A DNA stretch of 64,000 nt, taken from NCBI GenBank assembly GCA_964057225.1, contig OZ059900.1, forward strand, positions 6,334,501 through 6,398,500, given 5' to 3'. Positions 52,196 through 61,541 of this stretch are shown here, one piece after another (position 1 is the stretch's first letter; each line of letters opens with the position of its first letter). Made by a program: the position numbers and the translations under genes. The notes under the pieces were generated by a model, which made no database searches, was not told the DNA's origin, and was given only the letters and a program-made list of their open reading frames with translations. This stretch comes from Auanema rhodensis (Eukaryota; Nematoda; Chromadorea; Rhabditida; Rhabditidae).

Positions 52196-52450
52196 ATGTT
52201 CTCTTTTCGAAGGCCGGAGTGTGCTGAAGCACTCTCATCCCGTGATAATAGTGTTCCTCCTTAGTTTAGTTCAATTGTACTTTTTTATTGTCCTCTCTTT
52301 GTACCATCCATTATCCTCAACTATCTAATCGATAATCCTGTAAGTTGTCACCAACGGCCGATTTGCCGATGAATCACCTATCGCCCTCCATTAGGCAAGA
52401 TCTGAGGCGCGATAGCCGATTGTGAAGTTTGATATCATATCTTAGAATAT
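51748..52450 (+). repeat. Right arm of 703-bp inverted repeat
   Basis: Partner of 49674-50376. It includes the end of the coiled-coil ORF, the truncated 3' LTR and 32 bp of reverse-orientation satellite (52419-52450). Inner spacing between arms is 1371 bp and holds the Env-like region. Confidence 0.93.
52220..52418 (+). repeat. 3' LTR of the BEL/Pao element, truncated
   Basis: Starts TGTGCTGAAGCACTC after a purine-rich GAAGGCCGGAG that could be the polypurine tract. It stops after GCGATAGCCG, where satellite begins. Only about 199 bp remain of an LTR that is probably about 530 bp. It lacks 12 bp (TTGCGATCTGAT) present in the 5' LTR. Confidence 0.9.
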
Positions 52451-52822
52451 TCTGAATTTCATCTTTGAATAATGAACAGTTCTCTACTTATAAGTTTTTG
52501 AAATTTTACCATTTTTTGTAAAATTTTGTATTTTTTCAATCAATTTAAAAACTACATTAACGTCTTTATTGTTTTATCATCTTCGAGTATTGTAGATTTT
52601 AATATCATATCTTAGAATTTTGAGAATTTCCTCTCAAAATAATGAACAGTTCTTTACTTATAAGTTTTTGAAATTTTACCTTTTTTTGTAAAATTTTGTA
52701 TTTTTTCAATCAATTTAAAAACTACATTAACGTCTTTATTGTTTTATCATCTTCGAGTATTGTAGATTCTAATATCATATCTTAGAATATTAGAATTTCA
52801 TCTCAAAATAATGAACAGTTTC
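52419..52822 (-). repeat. Satellite array D, reverse orientation, about 2.4 monomers
   Basis: Short reverse-orientation run between the truncated 3' LTR and the first tandem gene unit. Its variants (GTAAAATTTTGTA, ACTACATTAACG, GTTTTATCATCTTCGAG) match the reverse complement of the right part of array C, not array B. It ends in AATGAACAGTT followed by a short TCTTTTCTTTTC run. Confidence 0.93.
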
Positions 52823-52831
52823 TTTTCTTTT

Positions 52832-53242
52832 CTTTTCGCCTATCCTCAATTTTCACGCTTTTCAGCCATTTTAAGGCTTAATATCAATGATTTTGTGTCA
52901 AAACTCATTGAAAAAACATTATTTTAAACAATTTTTAAAAATGGTAAAAAGGTCGAAATGCGTTACTTTACTTTAAAAATGTGGTCGACATACATGGTCG
53001 AAATGGTCGAGAAAAGTGCGCTTACATTTTGAATAAAAATAATGTTCAATAAATGGTGAGGTTAGGTAAACCTTGAGGATCTGCTTTGCAAGCTCTTTCA
53101 AGAGTCTATAATTATTTTATAAGTTGAGTAACTTCCGCTTTAAACGAAACCGATTCCTATATTCGTCGTTTGTTCATTATGTGATTATATAAAATTACAC
53201 AAAATTTTTAATGGCACGTTTTTTATCGAATCAGTTTATAAT
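52832..53242. other. 3' flank of pseudogene copy 1
   Basis: Non-satellite AT-rich sequence with no supported gene. GGTCGA occurs four times within 60 bp (52951, 52983, 52996 and 53005). Reading on the minus strand, this is downstream of the last exon and could include the old 3' UTR; I see no convincing AATAAA on that strand. The same 411 bp recur in units 2 and 3. Confidence 0.5.
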
Positions 53243-54766
53243 TTACAACGAGTTAGAAATACAGGCGATATTTTTACGGATTTCTGCCAAGTAATTGCTG
53301 TAATCTCGGCTCGCTTTATAAAAGATTTCATGCTTGCGGAAGAGGTGTTTCTGCTTGAATATGGAATCGTTGGCGACTAATATCATCTCTTCGAGCTGCC
53401 ATGATTCCAAACAGTGACGTGCGACCCGCTGTTTTCCCCTGCCCAATATTTTTCTGACTTTCCATAATTGTCGCCGACCTAAATGAAAATAACAGAACTA
53501 ATGACAAAGAGACTTTAAATATACTATAAAATCAATAATGCTCAATTTCCCGTTGACATCAACTCCGTAATTTGCCGAGTGCAAATCCTAAAATACAAGG
53601 ATTCTCCGAATCAGTTCCCTTTCCGACATTTGGTCGTCCGTCATGTCGACCTCGTTCGCTTGGCGAAATCCGATGACTAAAAACACAAAATATTATTGTA
53701 TGAGAAATGTTTCAATATAAACTGAAAAATTTCAAAATTTCAATAATCTCCAAAAAATAAATTATTTTTCGTTGCATATCTGACACAAAAGTGAGGGCTA
53801 CATTTATGAAAATTACCTTCTTCGGTGCAGATGTATAATCCGAGGTTCGAGTAGTGCACATTCGGCACAAAATGAACTTTTGGCCCCAGCTTGATTAATT
53901 CGAGCATTTTGTATGCAAATATTTCACGCGAATCCGTACTTTGATTGTATGGATACACAGCCAGACCGATGTGTACCTTTACGTGGAACCTGCCCAAGAG
54001 GTTCCCCTCACTCAAAATATTCGCGATGACACCACCCTAAAACACATTTTTCAATCTCGCAAAAAACCTTCTTAATCATTTAATTACACTTACTTGAATT
54101 CCACCTCTAGTTTTTTCTTTACAATTAACTACGACGGTCGGGTTCTCGGCTTTCTCGGAAAAGTATTTTTGAAGAGCTAATTCCATATGTTTGTCCTCGG
54201 AGTCCAGGTAGTGAGCAAAGTCACTTTTGAAAGCACGCAGCTTTGTGCCGAATCTTGGATAAAAAGAAAATAAATCATTTGATATTAACAACATGATATG
54301 TGAAAGAGCCGATTCGACGGAGGAAATAATGCTTCCTATGTTGCCAACGGATTTTGCTTGTAGCGCTTCTTCTGCATAAGCAGTGAGGCAAATTTGCGTG
54401 CTTCCGAAATTATTCACATTAAAGTTTATTTTTATACAATTTTGGCTCACATTAGTGGTGCTAAACAAATAAAAATTTGAAAACTTACCACGATCACTGT
54501 GTCACCGTCTTTTAATCCATAAAACTCGAGGCTTTTCGCACCTCGTCCATAAAGTTTTTGTCCATCTTTATTAAAAAGGTTCTGGTGTACACTTCGCATT
54601 TTCCACGTCGAAGTGATTTCTTCTTGCAAGTCATCCAACGTTTTCTGAAAAAATTATATTTGATAACTGCTAATTTTATGAAAACGCGTACCTGGCTGTC
54701 AAATTTTAATTTGAATTCATCATGTACATAATCCTCATGATCTTGCAGCTCAATAAACAACTCCAT
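53243..54766 (-). pseudogene. Ubiquitin-like plus kinase-like gene, copy 1, degenerate
   Basis: Minus-strand exons inferred from splice sites and the 14.8 kb relative: E1 54766-54692, E2 54644-54489, E3 54403-54094, E4 54036-53817, E5 53676-53525, E6 53478-53243. E1-E2 encode a 77-residue ubiquitin-like domain. E3 is a linker with YAEEALQAKS, ending TRGGIQ. E4 has GRFHVKVHIG, SREIFAYKMLELI and GLYICTEE, reminiscent of a kinase N-lobe. E5 has DLHSANYGVDV and KLSIIDF, like a catalytic loop and metal-binding Asp. Lesions: the intron-2 acceptor reads CGG instead of CAG, 14 bp are missing early in E3 (frameshift), a TAG at 53588-53590 sits just before DLHSAN, and the E5-E6 join is out of the long open frame of E6. 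E4-E5 phases still fit. Ubiquitin-like plus kinase layouts occur in Crinkler-type effectors, but that link is only a speculation. Confidence 0.7.
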
Positions 54767-55170
54767 CGGATCGGCAGGTGTTCTCAAAATTTGAAATTTG
54801 AATGCAAATTATAGAATCTGTTGCACTCTATAAAAACAACATGCAAATATTCACTTTAGAAACATATATAGATATATATAACATATAACATAGAATGTTA
54901 AAAACAAATTTCTGACAGTAGATAGGCAGAATGATTTGAACATTCTTAACTCAGCCTTTGAGAAAAATTAATTAATATTAATTAAAATGTAGAAAAACAA
55001 AACTATTCTCTCCATTAGGTATAAAAATATGATTAGGTGTAGGCATTATCATTAACGTTGTGTGACAATGCAATTAATGAAAAATATCAAACTAGCCAAA
55101 GAAGATAATTTAAAAACTATTTAAAAAGCATTTTAAAAGCAAAAAGCATTTTAAAAGCAAAGCAAAAAGC
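54767..55170. other. 5' flank of pseudogene copy 1
   Basis: Holds two octamers (ATGCAAAT on the plus strand at 54802 and 54841, conserved with the 14.8 kb copy). It also holds an AT dinucleotide-rich stretch (about 54870-54890), TTAATTAATATTAATTAA near 54970, and short AAGCATTTTAAAAGC repeats at about 55125-55170 that run into satellite. No ORF is supported. Confidence 0.5.
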
Positions 55171-55988
55171 AAGATATGATATCAAACTTCACAATACTCA
55201 AAGATGATCAAACAATAAAGACGGTAATGTAGTTTTAAATTGACTGAATAAATACAGAAAGTTACAAAAAAAGGTAAATTTTCAAAAACTTAGAAGGAAA
55301 GAACTGTTCATAATTCGAAGATGAAATTCACAAAATTCTGAGATATGATATCAAACTTCACAATACTCAAAGATGATCAAACAATAAAGACGGTAATGTA
55401 GTTTTAAATTGATTGAATAAATACAAAAAAGTAGAGAACTGTTCATAATTCAAAGATGAAATTCACAAAATTCTAAATGATTGAAAAAATACAAAAATTT
55501 ACAAAAAAAGGTAAATTTTCAAAAACTTATAAGTAAAGAACTGTCTTTATTTTGAGATGAAATTCACAAAAATCTAAGGTATGATATCAAAGTTCACAAT
55601 AGTCAATGATGATTAAATAATGAAGACATTAGTGTAGTTTTTAAATTGATTGAAAAAATACAAAAAAGTAGAGAACTGTTCATTATTCAAAGATGAAATT
55701 CCAAAAATATTCTAAGATATGATATTAAACTCTAGAATACTCGAAGATGATCGAATAATAAAGACGTTGATGTAGTTTTAAATTGATTGAAAAATACAAA
55801 AATTTACAAAGAAAGGTAAATTTTCAAAAACTTAGAAGTAAAGAACTGTTCATTATTTTGAGATGAAATTCACAAAAATCTAAGGTATGATATCAGAGTT
55901 CACAATAGTCAATGATGATTAAATAATAAAGACATTAGTGTAGTTTTTAAATTGATTGAAAGAATACAAAAATTTATAAAAAAGGTAA
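55171..55988 (+). repeat. Satellite stretch in unit 1
   Basis: About five forward monomers, two of them internally deleted (CAAAAAAGTAGAGAACTG joins skip the central part). They belong to a divergent subfamily with TTCACAATACTC, GAATAAATACAG and GACATTAGTG. One base is missing at GAACTGTCTTTATT compared with unit 2, which explains the 3185 versus 3186 bp unit lengths. Confidence 0.92.
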
Positions 55989-56016
55989 TAATATGTATTT
56001 TGCCGTTCTAGCGCAC

Positions 56017-59000
56017 CTTTTCGCCCATCCTCAGTTTTCACGCTTTTCAGCCATTTTAAGGCTTAATATCAATGATTTTGTGTCAAAACTCATTGAAAAA
56101 ACATTATTTTAAACAATTTTTAAAAATGGTAAAAAGGTCGAAATGCGTTACTTTACTTTAAAAATGTGGTCGACATACATGGTCGAAATGGTCGAGAAAA
56201 GTGCGCTTACATTTTGAATAAAAATAATGTTCAATAAATGGTGAGGTTAGGTAAACCTTGAGGATCTGCTTTGCAAGCTCTTTCAAGAGTCTATAATTAT
56301 TTTATAAGTTGAGTAACTTCCGCTTTAAACGAAACCGATTCCTATATTCGTCGTTTGTTCATTATGTGATTATATAAAATTACACAAAATTTTTAATGGC
56401 ACGTTTTTTATCGAATCAGTTTATAATTTACAACGAGTTAGAAATACAGGCGATATTTTTACGGATTTCTGCCAAGTAATTGCTGTAATCTCGGCTCGCT
56501 TTATAAAAGATTTCATGCTTGCGGAAGAGGTGTTTCTGCTTGAATATGGAATCGTTGGCGACTAATATCATCTCTTCGAGCTGCCATGATTCCAAACAGT
56601 GACGTGCGACCCGCTGTTTTCCCCTGCCCAATATTTTTCTGACTTTCCATAATTGTCGCCGACCTAAATGAAAATAACAGAACTAATGACAAAGAGACTT
56701 TAAATATACTATAAAATCAATAATGCTCAATTTCCCGTTGACATCAACTCCGTAATTTGCCGAGTGCAAATCCTAAAATACAAGGATTCTCCGAATCAGT
56801 TCCCTTTCCGACATTTGGTCGTCCGTCATGTCGACCTCGTTCGCTTGGCGAAATCCGATGACTAAAAACACAAAATATTATTGTATGAGAAATGTTTCAA
56901 TATAAACTGAAAAATTTCAAAATTTCAATAATCTCCAAAAAATAAATTATTTTTCGTTGCATATCTGACACAAAAGTGAGGGCTACATTTATGAAAATTA
57001 CCTTCTTCGGTGCAGATGTATAATCCGAGGTTCGAGTAGTGCACATTCGGCACAAAATGAACTTTTGGCCCCAGCTTGATTAATTCGAGCATTTTGTATG
57101 CAAATATTTCACGCGAATCCGTACTTTGATTGTATGGATACACAGCCAGACCGATGTGTACCTTTACGTGGAACCTGCCCAAGAGGTTCCCCTCACTCAA
57201 AATATTCGCGATGACACCACCCTAAAACACATTTTTCAATCTCGCAAAAAACCTTCTTAATCATTTAATTACACTTACTTGAATTCCACCTCTAGTTTTT
57301 TCTTTACAATTAACTACGACGGTCGGGTTCTCGGCTTTCTCGGAAAAGTATTTTTGAAGAGCTAATTCCATATGTTTGTCCTCGGAGTCCAGGTAGTGAG
57401 CAAAGTCACTTTTGAAAGCACGCAGCTTTGTGCCGAATCTTGGATAAAAAGAAAATAAATCATTTGATATTAACAACATGATATGTGAAAGAGCCGATTC
57501 GACGGAGGAAATAATGCTTCCTATGTTGCCAACGGATTTTGCTTGTAGCGCTTCTTCTGCATAAGCAGTGAGGCAAATTTGCGTGCTTCCGAAATTATTC
57601 ACATTAAAGTTTATTTTTATACAATTTTGGCTCACATTAGTGGTGCTAAACAAATAAAAATTTGAAAACTTACCACGATCACTGTGTCACCGTCTTTTAA
57701 TCCATAAAACTCGAGGCTTTTCGCACCTCGTCCATAAAGTTTTTGTCCATCTTTATTAAAAAGGTTCTGGTGTACACTTCGCATTTTCCACGTCGAAGTG
57801 ATTTCTTCTTGCAAGTCATCCAACGTTTTCTGAAAAAATTATATTTGATAACTGCTAATTTTATGAAAACGCGTACCTGGCTGTCAAATTTTAATTTGAA
57901 TTCATCATGTACATAATCCTCATGATCTTGCAGCTCAATAAACAACTCCATCGGATCGGCAGGTGTTCTCAAAATTTGAAATTTGAATGCAAATTATAGA
58001 ATCTGTTGCACTCTATAAAAACAACATGCAAATATTCACTTTAGAAACATATATAGATATATATAACATATAACATAGAATGTTAAAAACAAATTTCTGA
58101 CAGTAGATAGGCAGAATGATTTGAACATTCTTAACTCAGCCTTTGAGAAAAATTAATTAATATTAATTAAAATGTAGAAAAACAAAACTATTCTCTCCAT
58201 TAGGTATAAAAATATGATTAGGTGTAGGCATTATCATTAACGTTGTGTGACAATGCAATTAATAAAAAATATCAAACTAGCCAAAGAAGATAATTTAAAA
58301 ACTATTTAAAAAGCATTTTAAAAGCAAAAAGCATTTTAAAAGCAAAGCAAAAAGCAAGATATGATATCAAACTTCACAATACTCAAAGATGATCAAACAA
58401 TAAAGACGGTAATGTAGTTTTAAATTGACTGAATAAATACAGAAAGTTACAAAAAAAGGTAAATTTTCAAAAACTTAGAAGGAAAGAACTGTTCATAATT
58501 CGAAGATGAAATTCACAAAATTCTGAGATATGATATCAAACTTCACAATACTCAAAGATGATCAAACAATAAAGACGGTAATGTAGTTTTAAATTGATTG
58601 AATAAATACAAAAAAGTAGAGAACTGTTCATAATTCGAAGATGAAATTCACAAAATTCTAAATGATTGAAAAAATACAAAAATTTACAAAAAAAGGTAAA
58701 TTTTCAAAAACTTATAAGTAAAGAACTGTTCATTATTTTGAGATGAAATTCACAAAAATCTAAGGTATGATATCAAAGTTCACAATAGTCAATGATGATT
58801 AAATAATGAAGACATTAGTGTAGTTTTTAAATTGATTGAAAAAATACAAAAAAGTAGAGAACTGTTCATTATTCAAAGATGAAATTCCAAAAATATTCTA
58901 AGATATGATATTAAACTCTAGAATACTCGAAGATGATCGAATAATAAAGACGTTGATGTAGTTTTAAATTGATTGAAAAATACAAAAATTTACAAAGAAA

Positions 59001-59202
59001 GGTAAATTTTCAAAAACTTAGAAGTAAAGAACTGTTCATTATTTTGAGATGAAATTCACAAAAATCTAAGGTATGATATCAGAGTTCACAATAGTCAATG
59101 ATGATTAAATAATAAAGACATTAGTGTAGTTTTTAAATTGATTGAAAGAATACAAAAATTTATAAAAAAGGTAATAATATGTATTTTGCCGTTCTAGCGC
59201 AC
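56017..59202. repeat. Composite tandem unit 2 (about 3186 bp)
   Basis: Same order as unit 1: 3' flank, minus-strand pseudogene, 5' flank, satellite (about 58357-59174). It differs from unit 1 by only a few bases (for example AATAAAAAAT near 58264 and the restored GTTCATTATT in the satellite). The near identity includes introns, flanks and satellite, so the whole 3.19 kb was copied as one block. Confidence 0.95.
56428..57951 (-). pseudogene. Ubiquitin-like plus kinase-like gene, copy 2, degenerate
   Basis: Exons at 57951-57877, 57829-57674, 57588-57279, 57221-57002, 56861-56710 and 56663-56428. All conceptual fragments are identical to copy 1, including the CGG acceptor, the 14-bp deletion and the TAG at 56773-56775. 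Because the lesions are shared, this copy was already dead when duplicated. Single-exon products such as the 77-residue ubiquitin-like domain could still be transcribed, but nothing in the sequence shows this. Confidence 0.7.
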
Positions 59203-61541
59203 CTTTTCGCCCATCCTCAGTTTTCACGCTTTTCAGCCATTTTAAGGCTTAATATCAATGATTTTGTGTCAAAACTCATTGAAAAAACATTATTTTAAAC
59301 AATTTTTAAAAATGGTAAAAAGGTCGAAATGCGTTACTTTACTTTAAAAATGTGGTCGACATACATGGTCGAAATGGTCGAGAAAAGTGCGCTTACATTT
59401 TGAATAAAAATAATGTTCAATAAATGGTGAGGTTAGGTAAACCTTGAGGATCTGCTTTGCAAGCTCTTTCAAGAGTCTATAATTATTTTATAAGTTGAGT
59501 AACTTCCGCTTTAAACGAAACCGATTCCTATATTCGTCGTTTGTTCATTATGTGATTATATAAAATTACACAAAATTTTTAATGGCACGTTTTTTATCGA
59601 ATCAGTTTATAATTTACAACGAGTTAGAAATACAGGCGATATTTTTACGGATTTCTGCCAAGTAATTGCTGTAATCTCGGCTCGCTTTATAAAAGATTTC
59701 ATGCTTGCGGAAGAGGTGTTTCTGCTTGAATATGGAATCGTTGGCGACTAATATCATCTCTTCGAGCTGCCATGATTCCAAACAGTGACGTGCGACCCGC
59801 TGTTTTCCCCTGCCCAATATTTTTCTGACTTTCCATAATTGTCGCCGACCTAAATGAAAATAACAGAACTAATGACAAAGAGACTTTAAATATACTATAA
59901 AATCAATAATGCTCAATTTCCCGTTGACATCAACTCCGTAATTTGCCGAGTGCAAATCCTAAAATACAAGGATTCTCCGAATCAGTTCCCTTTCCGACAT
60001 TTGGTCGTCCGTCATGTCGACCTCGTTCGCTTGGCGAAATCCGATGACTAAAAACACAAAATATTATTGTATGAGAAATGTTTCAATATAAACTGAAAAA
60101 TTTCAAAATTTCAATAATCTCCAAAAAATAAATTATTTTTCGTTGCATATCTGACACAAAAGTGAGGGCTACATTTATGAAAATTACCTTCTTCGGTGCA
60201 GATGTATAATCCGAGGTTCGAGTAGTGCACATTCGGCACAAAATGAACTTTTGGCCCCAGCTTGATTAATTCGAGCATTTTGTATGCAAATATTTCACGC
60301 GAATCCGTACTTTGATTGTATGGATACACAGCCAGACCGATGTGTACCTTTACGTGGAACCTGCCCAAGAGGTTCCCCTCACTCAAAATATTCGCGATGA
60401 CACCACCCTAAAACACATTTTTCAATCTCGCAAAAAACCTTCTTAATCATTTAATTACACTTACTTGAATTCCACCTCTAGTTTTTTCTTTACAATTAAC
60501 TACGACGGTCGGGTTCTCGGCTTTCTCGGAAAAGTATTTTTGAAGAGCTAATTCCATATGTTTGTCCTCGGAGTCCAGGTAGTGAGCAAAGTCACTTTTG
60601 AAAGCACGCAGCTTTGTGCCGAATCTTGGATAAAAAGAAAATAAATCATTTGATATTAACAACATGATATGTGAAAGAGCCGATTCGACGGAGGAAATAA
60701 TGCTTCCTATGTTGCCAACGGATTTTGCTTGTAGCGCTTCTTCTGCATAAGCAGTGAGGCAAATTTGCGTGCTTCCGAAATTATTCACATTAAAGTTTAT
60801 TTTTATACAATTTTGGCTCACATTAGTGGTGCTAAACAAATAAAAATTTGAAAACTTACCACGATCACTGTGTCACCGTCTTTTAATCCATAAAACTCGA
60901 GGCTTTTCGCACCTCGTCCATAAAGTTTTTGTCCATCTTTATTAAAAAGGTTCTGGTGTACACTTCGCATTTTCCACGTCGAAGTGATTTCTTCTTGCAA
61001 GTCATCCAACGTTTTCTGAAAAAATTATATTTGATAACTGCTAATTTTATGAAAACGCGTACCTGGCTGTCAAATTTTAATTTGAATTCATCATGTACAT
61101 AATCCTCATGATCTTGCAGCTCAATAAACAACTCCATCGGATCGGCAGGTGTTCTCAAAATTAGAAATTTGAATGCAAATTATAGAATCTGTTGCACTCT
61201 ATAAAAACAACATGCAAATATTCACTTTAGAAACATATATAGATATATATAACATATAACATAGAATGTTAAAAACAAATTTCTGACAGTAGATAGGCAG
61301 AATGATTTGAACATTCTTAACTCAGCCTTTGAGAAAAATTAATTAATATTAATTAAAATGTAGAAAAACAAAACTATTCTCTCCATTAGGTATAAAAATA
61401 TGATTAGGTGTAGGCATTATCATTAACGTTGTGTGACAATGCAATTAATGAAAAATATCAAACTAGCCAAAGAAGATAATTTAAAAACTATTTAAAAAGC
61501 ATTTTAAAAGCAAAAAGCATTTTAAAAGCAAAGCAAAAAGC
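59203..61541. repeat. Composite tandem unit 3 (gene part)
   Basis: Third copy of the 3' flank, pseudogene and 5' flank. It begins 3186 bp after unit 2. Its satellite tail does not return to a fourth gene copy within the window but expands into array E. One substitution (TTAGAAATTTG near 61163) distinguishes its 5' flank. Confidence 0.93.
59614..61137 (-). pseudogene. Ubiquitin-like plus kinase-like gene, copy 3, degenerate
   Basis: Exons at 61137-61063, 61015-60860, 60774-60465, 60407-60188, 60047-59896 and 59849-59614, with the TAG at 59959-59961. Same sequence and the same lesions as copies 1 and 2. It is the last gene copy on this side. The minus-strand orientation is opposite to the truncated relative at 14.8 kb. 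Confidence 0.7.

Larger units (their letters stand above)
46941..52418 (+). mobile_element. Rearranged, defective BEL/Pao LTR retrotransposon
   Basis: The order on the plus strand is: LTR, Gag with zinc knuckles and protease, first residues of reverse transcriptase, then an inverted mosaic (49547-50376). After that come an Env-like region, a coiled-coil ORF and an LTR truncated at 52418. The Gag domain (DIPRFDG followed by a Trp-rich core), three Cys/His knuckles and the DSG protease are diagnostic of BEL/Pao. Most of reverse transcriptase, RNase H and integrase are missing. Two LTR ends agree closely: two substitutions and a 12-bp indel over about 200 bp. It sits between array C and array D of the satellite. 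No target-site duplication can be tested because the 3' LTR is cut. It cannot be autonomous. Confidence 0.9.
52832..56016. repeat. Composite tandem unit 1 (about 3185 bp)
   Basis: It consists of a 3' flank (52832-53242), a minus-strand ubiquitin-like/kinase-like pseudogene (53243-54766), a 5' flank (54767-55170) and about 818 bp of forward satellite (55171-55988). The next unit starts 3185 bp later with the same TTTTCGCC sequence. The left edge differs from units 2 and 3: TCTTTTCTTTTC replaces the TATGTATTTTGCCGTTCTAG lead-in. Unit 1 therefore marks the edge of the amplification. Confidence 0.92.

Noticed and set aside
53040..53070. GGTTAGGT as telomere-like repeat
   Set aside because: It is a single short occurrence per unit, with no tandem TTAGGC or similar array.
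53740..54015. Separate small genes from single open exons of the tandem copies
   Set aside because: Splice-like boundaries and matching phases between neighbouring exons show that they are parts of one multi-exon gene, so they were annotated as one pseudogene per unit.
54826..54837. TATAAAAA as a TATA box for the tandem gene copies
   Set aside because: It reads TATAAAAA only on the plus strand, opposite to the gene. In the 14.8 kb copy it is likewise on the wrong strand.
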